DNA from: JAJXWB01 sp046349215
GTDB taxonomy: Bacteria; Pseudomonadota; Alphaproteobacteria; Rhizobiales; Beijerinckiaceae
Direction: 5' to 3'
Assembly: GCA_046349215.1 (NCBI GenBank)
Contig: JAXMCV010000003.1
Coordinates: 310,001 to 374,000, forward strand
DNA: 64,000 bases
Below the pieces are notes generated by a model. It did not search any database. It was not told the DNA's origin and saw only the letters and a list, made by a program, of their open reading frames with translations. Both the position numbers and the translations under genes were made by a program. Positions 18,976 to 27,714 of the stretch are shown one piece after another. Position 1 is the stretch's first letter, and each line of letters begins with the position of its first letter.

Positions 18976-19680
18976 TCAGACGCTGAGATAGGCGTCCTGC
19001 ACCCTGGCGTCGGCCTGCAATGCGGCGCTGTCGCCCTTCCAGACGATTTCGCCCTTCTCGATGACGTAATGCCGGTCGGCGAAGCGCAGCAGCGCGTCGA
19101 GTTCCTTGTCGATGACGATCATCGCCAGTCCGGTCGACTTCAACGCTTCCAGCTTCGTCCAGATCTGCTGGCGGATCAGCGGCGCGAGTCCCTCGGTCGC
19201 CTCGTCGAGTACGAGCAGGTCCGGGTTGGTCATGAGCGCGCGGCCGATCGCCAGCATCTGCTGTTCGCCGCCCGACAATTGATTGCCGCCATTGGCGAGA
19301 CGCTCGGCGAGGCGTGGAAAAAAGTCGAGAACACGTTCCAGAGTCCATGGATCGCGGCGGCCCGGCCGGCGGATCGCCGCCATGACGAGGTTCTCGCGCA
19401 CCGTGAGATTGGCGAAGATGTGCCGGCCTTCCGGCACGAGACCGAGGCCCGCGTGCGCGATCGCGTGCGGCGGCGCGCCGTCGATGCGCGCGCCCTTGAA
19501 GCGGATTTCGCCCGATGTCGGCTTCAGGAGGCCGGACAGGCACCGCACGGTGGTCGTCTTGCCCATGCCGTTACGGCCGAGCAGCGTCGCGATCTCGCCC
19601 TCGGCGACGGCAAGGCTCGGCCCGAACAGAACCTGGCTCGTCCCGTAGCCTGCCTCGATTGCGCGGACGTCGAGCAGCAT
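18976..19680 (-). CDS. livF: Branched-chain-amino-acid-type ABC transporter ATPase LivF
   Basis: ABC ATPase of the LivF subfamily, 234 aa from the ATG at 19680. Walker A is LLGRNGMGKTTT, the signature LSGGEQQM and Walker B LLVLDEATEGLAP. The start at 19680 gives the usual N-terminus MLLDVRAIEAGYG; a longer reading would run into livG. Seven bases separate it from the livG stop. With LivG it would power the LivHM permease. Operon mates for aromatic catabolism suggest that the substrate is an aromatic acid rather than an amino acid, but this is inference. Confidence 0.93.
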   Translation of the reverse strand: MLLDVRAIEAGYGTSQVLFGPSLAVAEGEIATLLGRNGMGKTTTVRCLSGLLKPTSGEIRFKGARIDGAPPHAIAHAGLGLVPEGRHIFANLTVRENLVMAAIRRPGRRDPWTLERVLDFFPRLAERLANGGNQLSGGEQQMLAIGRALMTNPDLLVLDEATEGLAPLIRQQIWTKLEALKSTGLAMIVIDKELDALLRFADRHYVIEKGEIVWKGDSAALQADARVQDAYLSV

Positions 19681-19687
19681 GGCGTCC

Positions 19688-20431
19688 TCAATGTCCGAGA
19701 TAGGCGGCGCGCACGTCCGCATCGGTGCGGATCTCGTCGGGCGCGCCGGTCTTGATGATGTGGCCGGCGACCAGCACGCTTATGCGATCGGCCAGCGAAA
19801 ACACGGCCTGCATGTCGTGCTCGATCAGGACGATCGTATAGTCGCGCTTCAGGCTGCGTATGAGTTCGGTCATCACCGCGCCGTCCTTGCGACCCATGCC
19901 GGCCATCGGCTCGTCCAGCAACAGGAGTTGCGGTTTCTGGGCGATGGCGATGGCGAGTTCCAGTTGCCGCGCTTCGCCATGCGACAGATCGCGCGCGAGC
20001 GTTTTGGCGCGCGCGCTGAGGCCCACCGCCTCGATCGATTCGCGGGCGGGTCCCAGCAGAGCCGGATCGCGACGCGCATTGCGCCAGAAGCGGAAGGAAT
20101 GACCGTAGCGCGCCTGCACGGCGAGCGCGGCATGATCCAGCGCGGAAAAATCCGGCACGAGCGAGGTGATCTGGAAGGAGCGCGCAATGCCGAGCCGCGC
20201 CCGCCGGTGCGCCGGCTCGCGTGTGACATCGGCGCCGTTGAGCATAATCTTTCCGGCGTCGGGCTGCAGGAACCCCTGCAATTGCGAAATGAAAGTCGTC
20301 TTGCCGGCGCCGTTCGGCCCGATGATGGCGTGGCACTCGCCGCGTGCGACTTCCATCGTCAGATCGTTGGTGGCGCGCAGGCCGCCGAAACTCTTCATCA
20401 GCGACTGAACGGCGAGAATGGGCTCAGCCAT
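19688..20431 (-). CDS. livG: Branched-chain-amino-acid-type ABC transporter ATPase LivG
   Basis: ABC ATPase of the LivG subfamily, 247 aa. Walker A is IIGPNGAGKTTF; the signature region reads LSHGEARQLELA and Walker B LLLDEPMAGMG. It has the longer signature-proximal region typical of LivG compared with LivF. The start overlaps the end of livM by 8 bases, implying coupled translation. It forms the ATPase pair with the next gene. Confidence 0.93.
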   Translation of the reverse strand: MAEPILAVQSLMKSFGGLRATNDLTMEVARGECHAIIGPNGAGKTTFISQLQGFLQPDAGKIMLNGADVTREPAHRRARLGIARSFQITSLVPDFSALDHAALAVQARYGHSFRFWRNARRDPALLGPARESIEAVGLSARAKTLARDLSHGEARQLELAIAIAQKPQLLLLDEPMAGMGRKDGAVMTELIRSLKRDYTIVLIEHDMQAVFSLADRISVLVAGHIIKTGAPDEIRTDADVRAAYLGH

Positions 20432-21434
20432 GCGCCGCCTCCCCGCGCGCGCCGAAGAGGGCGCGGCCGATATCCGCCAGGCCGCCGCGCAAGAGGACGA
20501 CGATCAGAACGACAAGCAGTCCGAAGGCGAGCTGCCAGTGCTGCGTCCACGACGACAGGACGAGTTCGAGAATGACGAAGGCTGCGGCGCCGATCGCCGG
20601 TCCCCACACGACGCCGACGCCGCCGAGCACGGCCATGACCACGAGATCGCCGGAGCGGTCCCAACCCATGTCGACGGGCGAGATGAATTGCTGGCCCGCG
20701 GCCAGCAGCGCGCCAGCTATGCCGGTCAGAACGCCCGAAATGACGAAGGCTACGAGGCGATAGATCCACGGGTCGAGACCGACGGAGACGACGCGAATCT
20801 CGTTCTTCGAGGCGGCGCGCAACACCATGCCGAAACGGCTCGATACGAAATGGCCGATCAGGAAAAGCGTCAGCGCGAGGAAGAACAGCGCGAGATAGAA
20901 GAAGCGATAGCGATTGGAGACGTCGATCGGCCCGAGCGTCATCGTGCTCATGATCTGCAAGCCGTCCTCGCCGCCGTATTTCTGCAGCGCGACCGCGCCG
21001 TAATAGAACATCTGGTTGAAGGCCAGCGTGATCATCAGGAAATAGGGCCCGCTGGTGCGCAGCGAAATCGCGCCGACGATGGCCGAGACGAACGCGCAGA
21101 ACAGCGCAGCCGCCGGCAGCGCAACGACAAGGTTGGACGTGCCGGGAAGGAACCAGAGCGGCTCGGCATTGAAGTCATGCCAGGCGAGAATGCCGACGAC
21201 ATACCCACCGATCCCGAACAGGCCGGCGTGGCAGAGGCTGACGAGACCGCCGAAGCCTACGATGAAATTCAGCGCCGTCGCGGCGATGGCGAAGATGACG
21301 ACGCGCGTCGCGACCTTGACGATGAACGGCTGTCCCAGCCATTGCGCGACGAGCGGCACGGCGGCGAGCAGCGCGAGGATGACAAGCGCAGGAAGCGCGT
21401 CGCGGAGCGCGGAGCGGGCGGAAGCGTCAGCCAT
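20424..21434 (-). CDS. livM: ABC transporter permease LivM
   Basis: Inner-membrane permease of the LivM family, 336 aa. About ten hydrophobic helices are visible, with the family segment NFIVGFGGLVSLCHAGLFGIGGY near residues 57-80 and the cytoplasmic coupling loop around VVGPAIGAA-like residues near the C-terminus. The C-terminal tail is short. The start overlaps livH by 8 bases. It would form the membrane channel with LivH. Confidence 0.92.
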   Translation of the reverse strand: MADASARSALRDALPALVILALLAAVPLVAQWLGQPFIVKVATRVVIFAIAATALNFIVGFGGLVSLCHAGLFGIGGYVVGILAWHDFNAEPLWFLPGTSNLVVALPAAALFCAFVSAIVGAISLRTSGPYFLMITLAFNQMFYYGAVALQKYGGEDGLQIMSTMTLGPIDVSNRYRFFYLALFFLALTLFLIGHFVSSRFGMVLRAASKNEIRVVSVGLDPWIYRLVAFVISGVLTGIAGALLAAGQQFISPVDMGWDRSGDLVVMAVLGGVGVVWGPAIGAAAFVILELVLSSWTQHWQLAFGLLVVLIVVLLRGGLADIGRALFGARGEAAHG

Positions 21435-22299
21435 GGGCCGGGAACAATCCTCTCGGCCGGAAGGCGAGAATCGCGGCCATCATCATGAAGATCGCCATGC
21501 CACCCAGCGCCGGCGTCAGCAGAACGCGTCCGAATGTGTCGACGAGTCCTACCATGAGCGCAGCGACGAAGGCGCCGCGGATCGATCCGATTCCCCCGAT
21601 GACGGTGACGACGAGCGCGAGAATGAGGATCGGTTCGCCCATGCCGACCTGCACCGACAGGATAGGGCCGGCCATGACGCCGGCAAGCCCCGCCAGAGCG
21701 GCGCCGACGCCGAACAGGGCGGCGAAGACGAGCGGCACGTTGACGCCCATCGCGGAGGCGATCGGCCGATCGCTCGCGCCGGCGCGCACCCACATGCCGA
21801 TGCGCGTGCGCATGATGATGAAATAGAGCAGCAGCGCCACCGCCAGTCCCGTCAGCAGGATGGCGAGGCGGAAGGCGGGATAGGGAACGCCCGGGATGAT
21901 CTCGACGTGACCGGACAGGGCCGGCGGCAGGTTCATGCGCAAAGGCGTGAGGCCGAAGGCGATGCGCGTCGTCTCGTTGAGCGCGAGGATCGTCCCGAAA
22001 GTGACGAGCACCTGGTCGAGGTGATCGCGCCCGTAGAAGCGACGCAGCAAGCCGCTCTCCAGCGCGAGGCCCGCGAGCGCGGCGGCGACGGGCGCTGCGA
22101 GCACGGCGAGCGCGAAGCTGCCGGTCGCCGCCTGCACGGCGGCGCCGGCAAAGGCGCCGATCATGTAAAGCGAGCCGTGCGCCAGGTTGATGAAGTTCAT
22201 GATGCCGAAGACGAGCGTCAGGCCCGCCGACATCAGGAACAGCATCACGCCGAACTGCACGCCGTTGAGCGCCTGCTCGACGAGGAGGGCGGCTGTCAT
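21427..22299 (-). CDS. livH: ABC transporter permease LivH
   Basis: Inner-membrane permease of the LivH family, 290 aa. The N-terminal NGVQFGVMLFLMSAGLTLVFG and the segment IMNFINLAHGSLYMIGA are family hallmarks, and eight or so hydrophobic helices follow. The ATG at 22299 is preceded by a GAGGAGG-type site. It is 19 bases downstream of the binding-protein gene in the same operon. Confidence 0.93.
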   Translation of the reverse strand: MTAALLVEQALNGVQFGVMLFLMSAGLTLVFGIMNFINLAHGSLYMIGAFAGAAVQAATGSFALAVLAAPVAAALAGLALESGLLRRFYGRDHLDQVLVTFGTILALNETTRIAFGLTPLRMNLPPALSGHVEIIPGVPYPAFRLAILLTGLAVALLLYFIIMRTRIGMWVRAGASDRPIASAMGVNVPLVFAALFGVGAALAGLAGVMAGPILSVQVGMGEPILILALVVTVIGGIGSIRGAFVAALMVGLVDTFGRVLLTPALGGMAIFMMMAAILAFRPRGLFPAHG

Positions 22300-22318
22300 G
22301 GCGCGCTGCGTCCGGCGA

Positions 22319-23491
22319 TCAGTTCGCCGGCATCTTGCACTGGCCGACGTAGGCGTCCTGATGATCGCTGTCGATCTGCTCGCGCATCGCCATCACGGGC
22401 CTGCCCTTCGCGTCCTTGACGATCTCGGTCAGGTAATAGTCCTGGATCGGATAGTGGTTGGCGTTGAACTTGAACTTGCCGCGCAGCGACGTGAACTTCA
22501 CGTTCTCGAGCGCCTTCTGGAAGGCGGCCTTATCCTCGATCTTGCCGCCGATGGCAGTGGCGGCCGCATCGAGCGCGCGCGCCGTGTCGTAGGCGACCGC
22601 CGCGTTGGGCGAAGGAACGCGGCCGTACTTCGCCTCGAAGTCGGCGACGAACTTCTTGCTCTGCGCATTGTCCATCGTCTCGCTCCAGAAAGCGGACGCG
22701 AAGGCGCCGACCGCCGCGTCGCCGATCGCCGGCAGCACGGTCTGGTCGAGCGAGAAGGACGGACCGTAAAGCGGCACGCTCTTCTTCAGGCCGGCCTGGT
22801 CGTATTGCTTGACGAAATTGATGCCCATGCCGCCCGGATAGAAGAAATAGACGGCTTCGGGATTGGCGGCGCGCACCTGCGCGATCTCGGCGGCGTAATC
22901 GAGCTGGCCGAAGGTCGTGTAGACCTCGCCGACCACCTCGCCCTTGAACGTGCGCTTGAAGCCCGCGAGGAAATCCTTGCCGGCCGGATAGTTCGGCGCG
23001 AGCAGGTAGATCTTCTTCACGCCTTTTTTCGTCAGATAGAGGCCCATCGCCTCCGAGGCCGTGTCGTTCTGGAAGGACGCCGCGAAGAAACGCGGATTGC
23101 ATTGCGCGCCGGCGTATTGCGACGGGCCGGCGTTGGACGAGACGATAAACACGCCGGCGTCGAGCGCGGGCTTGGCCACCGCAAGCATGACGTTCGAGAA
23201 ATTGATCCCGGTGAGGATCTGCACCTTGTTCTGCTCGATCATCTTGTCGGCGACCTGGCGACCGACGTCCGGCTTGGCCTGGTCGTCGCCGGTGATGACC
23301 TCGACCGGTCTGCCGCCGATCGTCTTGCCGTTCTGTTCGAGCGCGAGGTTGAAGCCGTCGAGCAATTCCTGGCCGAGCTGGCCGAACGGACCGGAGAAGG
23401 TCGAGAGGAAACCTATCTTGACCGGATCGGCGGCGAGCGCCGTGCCCGACATGAATGCGAGCGCCAGCGCCGGCGCGATGATGTTCCGCAT
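22319..23491 (-). CDS. ABC transporter substrate-binding protein (Leu/Ile/Val-binding type)
   Basis: Periplasmic binding protein of the Peripla_BP_6 type, 390 aa. The signal peptide is MRNIIAPALALAFMSGTALA, cleaved after ALA; the mature start DPVKIGFLSTFSGPFGQ is typical of the family. The ATG at 23491 follows GAGGAGAAC; a longer reading to 23611 adds an Arg/Ser-rich stretch that is not a secretion signal. It is the first transporter gene, 43 bases after the fumarylpyruvate hydrolase. Related proteins bind aromatic acids in Rhodopseudomonas and relatives, which fits the operon. The exact ligand is not known. Confidence 0.92.
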   Translation of the reverse strand: MRNIIAPALALAFMSGTALAADPVKIGFLSTFSGPFGQLGQELLDGFNLALEQNGKTIGGRPVEVITGDDQAKPDVGRQVADKMIEQNKVQILTGINFSNVMLAVAKPALDAGVFIVSSNAGPSQYAGAQCNPRFFAASFQNDTASEAMGLYLTKKGVKKIYLLAPNYPAGKDFLAGFKRTFKGEVVGEVYTTFGQLDYAAEIAQVRAANPEAVYFFYPGGMGINFVKQYDQAGLKKSVPLYGPSFSLDQTVLPAIGDAAVGAFASAFWSETMDNAQSKKFVADFEAKYGRVPSPNAAVAYDTARALDAAATAIGGKIEDKAAFQKALENVKFTSLRGKFKFNANHYPIQDYYLTEIVKDAKGRPVMAMREQIDSDHQDAYVGQCKMPAN

Positions 23492-23534
23492 GTTCTCCTC
23501 CCGAATGTCGCGCTGCTTCCGAGCGCCTTGAGTG

Positions 23535-24227
23535 CTAGCTGCGCGGCGTGATCGTGATCGCGATCTTGCCGACTCCGTCGACGCCGCCTTCCACCTTGTC
23601 GCCCGCGACAATCGCGCCGACGCCGGCCGGCGTGCCGGTCATGATGACGTCGCCCGCCTTCAGCCGGATCGAGCGCGAGCAGATCGAGACAATCTCCGGC
23701 ACGCTCCAGATGAGGTCGGCGATATCGGCGTCCTGCTTCACCGTTCCGTTCACGGAAAGCCAGATGCGCCCCTTCGCGGGATGACCCACCTTGGCGACGG
23801 GCTGGATCGGCGCGATCGGCGCGGAATCGTCGAAGGCCTTGCCCCAGTCCCAGGGCCGGCCGAGTTCGCGCGCCGCCATCTGCAGGTCGCGGCGCGTCAG
23901 ATCGATGCCGACGGCATAGCCGAACACGTGCTCGAGCGCCTTGTCTTCCGGGATCTCGAAACCGTCCTTGCCGATCACCACGACGAGTTCGATCTCGTAG
24001 TGCAGGTTGGCGGTCTCGGGGGGATAGGCGACGGCCGAACCGTCGGGGATCACGGCGTCGGCCGGCTTGGTGAAGAAGAAGGGCGGCTCGCGCGTCGGGT
24101 CGCGACCCATCTCGCGCGCATGGGCCTCGTAATTGCGGCCGACGCAGATGACGCGCCGCACCGGAAATTCTCCACCGCCGACGACAGGAATGGACGTGAC
24201 TTTGGGCGGCGCGACCACGTAGCTCAT
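23535..24227 (-). CDS. Fumarylacetoacetate hydrolase family, probable fumarylpyruvate hydrolase
   Basis: 230-aa FAH-fold enzyme. The core begins RRVICVGRNYEAHAREMG; the metal-binding acid cluster appears as HYEIELVVVIG, and the substrate loop as DVIMTGTPAGVGAI. The short length matches NagK/MhbH-type fumarylpyruvate hydrolases, which give fumarate and pyruvate, rather than the ~420-aa FAA hydrolases. The ATG at 24227 was chosen over 24305, which would extend through the promoter. It is divergent from the isomerase gene and leads the operon with the ABC importer and MarR. Confidence 0.85.
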   Translation of the reverse strand: MSYVVAPPKVTSIPVVGGGEFPVRRVICVGRNYEAHAREMGRDPTREPPFFFTKPADAVIPDGSAVAYPPETANLHYEIELVVVIGKDGFEIPEDKALEHVFGYAVGIDLTRRDLQMAARELGRPWDWGKAFDDSAPIAPIQPVAKVGHPAKGRIWLSVNGTVKQDADIADLIWSVPEIVSICSRSIRLKAGDVIMTGTPAGVGAIVAGDKVEGGVDGVGKIAITITPRS

Positions 24228-24318
24228 GCGAGTCCCTTCGAATTGCGTATCTGGAAAGAAAGGGGCGCGTCGGCGTGAAGCCGCGCCAAGCGCATTCCTC
24301 CCCATCGTTGTTTTTTGC

Positions 24319-24345
24319 CAGCATACTGAATATCAGCTTGCTGTC
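24319..24345. promoter_or_regulatory. Putative MarR operator between hydrolase and isomerase genes
   Basis: A 27-base imperfect palindrome in the divergent intergenic region. The sequence CAGCATAC-T-GAATAT is identical in 14 of 15 bases to the operator at 15937, and inverted arms CAGCA/TGCTG and CTGA/TCAG are visible. On the reverse strand it is preceded by TTGACAGCA, as at the other site. It could control both the fumarylpyruvate hydrolase-importer-marR operon and the isomerase gene. Binding by the local MarR is inference. Confidence 0.6.
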
Positions 24346-24423
24346 AAACCGGCTTGACTGCCGACCCGGCTCCGGCAATGTGCGGGAAAGACGGCTGCGG
24401 CCGCAACGAAAAAGGGATCAGGG

Positions 24424-25056
24424 ATGCGCCTACACGGATATTTCCGCTCGTCCGCCGCCTGGCGCGTGCGCATCGCGCTCAACCTGAAGGGCACGAGCGC
24501 CGATCACCTGTTCCACCACCTGCGCAAAGGCGAGCAGGTCGCGCCGGATTATCTGAAGCTCAACCCGCAGGGATTGCTGCCGACGCTCGAGACCGACGAC
24601 GGCCGCGCGCTGACCCAGTCGCTGGCCATCATCGAATGGCTCGACGAAACGCATCCCGACCCGCCGCTCCTGCCGAAGGATGCATTCCAGCGGGCGCGCG
24701 TTCGCGCCTTCGCGCTGGCCATCGCCTGCGACATCCATCCCGTGCAGAATCTGAAAGTGCTAGCGCGGTTGCGCAGCCTGGGCCTCGCCGAAGAGCAGGT
24801 TCAGGACTGGGCGAAATGGGCGAATGCCGAAGGCCTCGCCGCCTGCGAGAAACTCGTCGCGCGGGAACCCGGCCCGTTCTGCTTCGGCGCGGCGCCGACG
24901 CTTGCCGACATCTGTCTCGTGCCGCAACTCGGCAACGCGCGGCGCTTCGGCGTCGATGTATCCGCCTTCCCGCGATTGCTGCAGGCCGAAGCTGCGGCGA
25001 AGGCGCTCCCGGCCTTCGCCGAGGCGGCGCCGGACAGGCAGGCCGACGCCGAATAG
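24424..25056 (+). CDS. Maleylpyruvate/maleylacetoacetate isomerase (GST zeta type)
   Basis: 210-aa glutathione S-transferase zeta-class enzyme. The N-terminal thioredoxin-like domain begins LHGYFRSSAAWRVRIAL, the zeta-class active-site segment with the catalytic Ser; NPQGLLPTLE carries the cis-Pro and QSLAIIEWLDE the glutathione-binding site. The C-terminal helical domain follows. In the gentisate pathway such enzymes isomerise maleylpyruvate to fumarylpyruvate. Maleylacetoacetate isomerase of tyrosine breakdown is the alternative, but the divergent fumarylpyruvate hydrolase and shared operator favour maleylpyruvate. It converges on msrB. Confidence 0.85.
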   Translation: MRLHGYFRSSAAWRVRIALNLKGTSADHLFHHLRKGEQVAPDYLKLNPQGLLPTLETDDGRALTQSLAIIEWLDETHPDPPLLPKDAFQRARVRAFALAIACDIHPVQNLKVLARLRSLGLAEEQVQDWAKWANAEGLAACEKLVAREPGPFCFGAAPTLADICLVPQLGNARRFGVDVSAFPRLLQAEAAAKALPAFAEAAPDRQADAE

Positions 25057-25061
25057 CCCGG

Positions 25062-25517
25062 CTATTTCGTCGCCGCCTCGTCGAACATCGAGAGCCAGTC
25101 GCCATAGCCCGCCGCCTCGAGTTCGCGCACCGGGATGAAGCGCAGCGAGGCGGAATTGATGCAATAGCGCAAGCCGCCGCGATCTCGTGGACCGTCGTCG
25201 AAAACGTGGCCGAGATGGCTGTCGCCGTGCTTCGAGCGCACTTCCGTGCGGATCATGCCGTGACTTAAATCGCGCTTCTCGATCACGTGTTCATCGACCA
25301 CGGGCTTGGTGAAGCTCGGCCAGCCGCAACCGGAATCGAACTTGTCGTGCGAGGTGAACAGCGGTTCGCCGGAAACCACGTCGACGTAGAGCCCTTCCTC
25401 CTTGTTGTTCCAGAACGTATTGTAGAAAGGCCGCTCGGTTCCGTTCTGCTGGGTCACCCGGTATTGCTCGGGATCGAGGCGGGCGATCGCCTCGCGGGTC
25501 TTCCTGTATTCGGCCAT
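25062..25517 (-). CDS. msrB: Peptide-methionine (R)-S-oxide reductase MsrB
   Basis: 151-aa MsrB repairing methionine-R-sulfoxide. The conserved FDSGCGWPSF and the catalytic Cys in LRYCINSASLRF are present. The zinc site of many MsrBs is absent: the segment before DSHLGHVF reads RSKHG instead of a CxxC pair, so this is the zinc-free form. It stands alone and converges on the isomerase gene. Confidence 0.95.
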   Translation of the reverse strand: MAEYRKTREAIARLDPEQYRVTQQNGTERPFYNTFWNNKEEGLYVDVVSGEPLFTSHDKFDSGCGWPSFTKPVVDEHVIEKRDLSHGMIRTEVRSKHGDSHLGHVFDDGPRDRGGLRYCINSASLRFIPVRELEAAGYGDWLSMFDEAATK

Positions 25518-25650
25518 CTCACACCTCCGCTGCCGCGGAATATGGCTTGCCGGCGGCGTGTCTTCCAGCCCGGCTCCCGCCTTCGTGATCGCGGGCCGGA
25601 ACGAGCCACCCGGGCCTTGCGCTTACCCCCTCCTTGGTCCACATAGAGGC

Positions 25651-25746
25651 CGGGAGGTTGGCGGTGGACGCACCACTCGCCAACCGGGTCAGGTCCGGAA
25701 GGAAGCAGCCCTAACGAGACCGGGCGGGTCTCTGTCCAGCCTCCCA
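25651..25746 (+). ncRNA. ffs: Small signal recognition particle RNA (4.5S type)
   Basis: Contains the highly conserved domain IV core GGTCAGGTCCGGAAGGAAGC (25687-25706), with the GGAA tetraloop and the asymmetric Ffh-binding loop. Outer arms GGGAGG (25652-25657) and CCTCCC (25740-25745) close the hairpin. The position just upstream of dnaX is the usual place in Alphaproteobacteria. The RNA pairs with Ffh to target inner-membrane proteins. Confidence 0.95.
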
Positions 25747-25813
25747 CCTCAGGCCCGTTCGCGGCGTGCGCCGGGCCGGGCCTCCCCGAGCGAAGGCCAG
25801 ACCTGATCCACGC

Positions 25814-27697
25814 ATGATGGACGACAGCCCGCAGACAGACGACGCCGCGGGAGACGGCCTGTTTCCCGGCGGTCTCGCGCCGGCGCCCGAATCCACGCCT
25901 TCGTCGGCCTACCGCGTCCTGGCGCGAAAATACCGGCCGAAGAGCTTCGAGGAACTGATCGGCCAGGACCTGATGGTCCGCATCCTGACCAACGCCTTCG
26001 AACTCGGCCGCGTCCACCAAGCCTACATGCTCACCGGCGTGCGCGGAGTCGGCAAGACGACGACGGCCCGCATCCTGGCGCGCGCCCTCAACTACCATCT
26101 GCCGGCGAAGGACGGCCGGCCGGAAATCGACAGGCCGACCGTGCACATGCCGGAACTCGGCACGCATTGCCAGGCGATCATCGAGAGCCGGCATGTCGAT
26201 GTCATCGAGATGGACGCCGCATCGCACACCGGCGTCGACGACGTGCGGGAGATCATCGAGGGCGCACGCTACAAGCCGGCGGTGGCGCGCACCAAGGTCT
26301 ACATCATCGACGAAGTGCACATGCTCTCGAAGTCGGCCTTCAACGCCCTGTTGAAGACGCTGGAGGAGCCGCCGGAACACGTGAAATTCGTGTTCGCGAC
26401 CACCGAGATCGAAAAGGTGCCGGTGACCGTGCGCTCGCGCTGCCTGCGCTTCGACCTGAGGCGCGTCGAGCCCGCGGTCCTTACCGGACATCTCGACCGC
26501 ATCTGCAAGGCCGAGCACGTCGGCATAGAACCCGACGCGCTGTCGATGATCGCACGCGCGGCGGAAGGCTCGGTGCGCGATTCCCTGTCGCTGCTCGACC
26601 AGGCGATCGCGCATGGCGGGCCGGAGCGCACGATCCCTGCCGAAGAAGTGCGCTCCATGCTCGGTCTGGCCGACAAGGCGCGCGTGATCGAGCTGTTCGA
26701 CGCCGTGATGCGCGGCGACATCGCCCGCGCCATCGCCAACCTGCAGCAGCAATACGACGAGGGCGCCGATCCCGCGCAGGTGCTGGTGGAGGTCGCGGAA
26801 TTCGTTCACCTGGTGACGCGCGCCAAGATCACGCCGGACGCCGCCCTTTCCGCCGCGCCGCCGGACGAGGCGAAGGCGGCTAAGGAATATGCGCCGCAAC
26901 TGGCCATGACCGTGCTGAACCGCGCCTGGCAGATATTGATGAAGGGCGTCGCCGAGGCGCGCGAGGCGGCGCGGCCGCTGGCCGCCGCCGACATGGTTCT
27001 GGTTCGGCTCGCCTATGCGGCCGACCTGCCCACGCCCGATGACGCCTTGCGCAAGCTCGGCTTCGGTTCGCCCGAAGGCGGCGCCGGTCCCGCGCCGACC
27101 CCCGGTCGTTCCGCGCCGACGATGCCGTCAGCGCCTCGCGCCTCCTATGGCGGCGATGGCGGCGGCCGCGCGGCGGCCGCGCAGGCGCCCGTGCAATCGT
27201 CGGCGCAACCGTCGATGCAGGCGGCCCCGGACAGCGCGCCGCGCGCGACATTCGCGCGCTTCGAGGATGTGGTGGCGCGCGCCGCGGCCGAGCGCGACGT
27301 GCAATTGAAGATCATGCTCGAGCGCGACGTGCGGCTGGTGCGCTTCGAACAGGGTCAGGTGGAATTCTCGCTCGCGCCCGGCGGCTCGTCGCATCTGCCG
27401 CAAGTGCTGATGCGACGCCTGCAGGAATGGACGGGCGAGCGCTGGATCGTCGCCCTGTCGAGCCGCGAGGGCTTCGCGAGCATCGCCGAGCGGCGCGCCG
27501 AGGAAGAACGGGAGCGCCAGCGCGGCGTCGCGGCCGATCCGTTTGTGCGCGCCGTTCTCGACAGATTTCCAGGCGCGGAGATCGTTTCGGTGAAGAATGC
27601 GAACGAAGCGGTCGACGCCATCGCGGCGCCGGCCGGGCCGGACAGCGCCGACGACGTCATCTATGTGGACGACGACGAACCGGGCGACGACGACTAG
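25814..27697 (+). CDS. dnaX: DNA polymerase III subunit gamma/tau
   Basis: Clamp-loader ATPase, 627 aa. Conserved start of the AAA+ core YRVLARKYRPKSFEELIGQ (residues 33-51), Walker A GVRGVGKTTT (75-84), Walker B YIIDEVHML and sensor FVFATTE. Of the four zinc cysteines of the E. coli protein only one (in THCQAI) is left, as is usual in alphaproteobacterial DnaX. Residues ~430-490 are a Pro/Ala/Gly-rich linker before the tau C-terminal domain. The ATG at 25814 (or the next codon, 25817) gives the N-terminus. It is the first gene of dnaX-ebfC-recR. Confidence 0.96.
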   Translation: MMDDSPQTDDAAGDGLFPGGLAPAPESTPSSAYRVLARKYRPKSFEELIGQDLMVRILTNAFELGRVHQAYMLTGVRGVGKTTTARILARALNYHLPAKDGRPEIDRPTVHMPELGTHCQAIIESRHVDVIEMDAASHTGVDDVREIIEGARYKPAVARTKVYIIDEVHMLSKSAFNALLKTLEEPPEHVKFVFATTEIEKVPVTVRSRCLRFDLRRVEPAVLTGHLDRICKAEHVGIEPDALSMIARAAEGSVRDSLSLLDQAIAHGGPERTIPAEEVRSMLGLADKARVIELFDAVMRGDIARAIANLQQQYDEGADPAQVLVEVAEFVHLVTRAKITPDAALSAAPPDEAKAAKEYAPQLAMTVLNRAWQILMKGVAEAREAARPLAAADMVLVRLAYAADLPTPDDALRKLGFGSPEGGAGPAPTPGRSAPTMPSAPRASYGGDGGGRAAAAQAPVQSSAQPSMQAAPDSAPRATFARFEDVVARAAAERDVQLKIMLERDVRLVRFEQGQVEFSLAPGGSSHLPQVLMRRLQEWTGERWIVALSSREGFASIAERRAEEERERQRGVAADPFVRAVLDRFPGAEIVSVKNANEAVDAIAAPAGPDSADDVIYVDDDEPGDDD

Positions 27698-27714
27698 GAG
27701 TTCAGGAGAACGTT

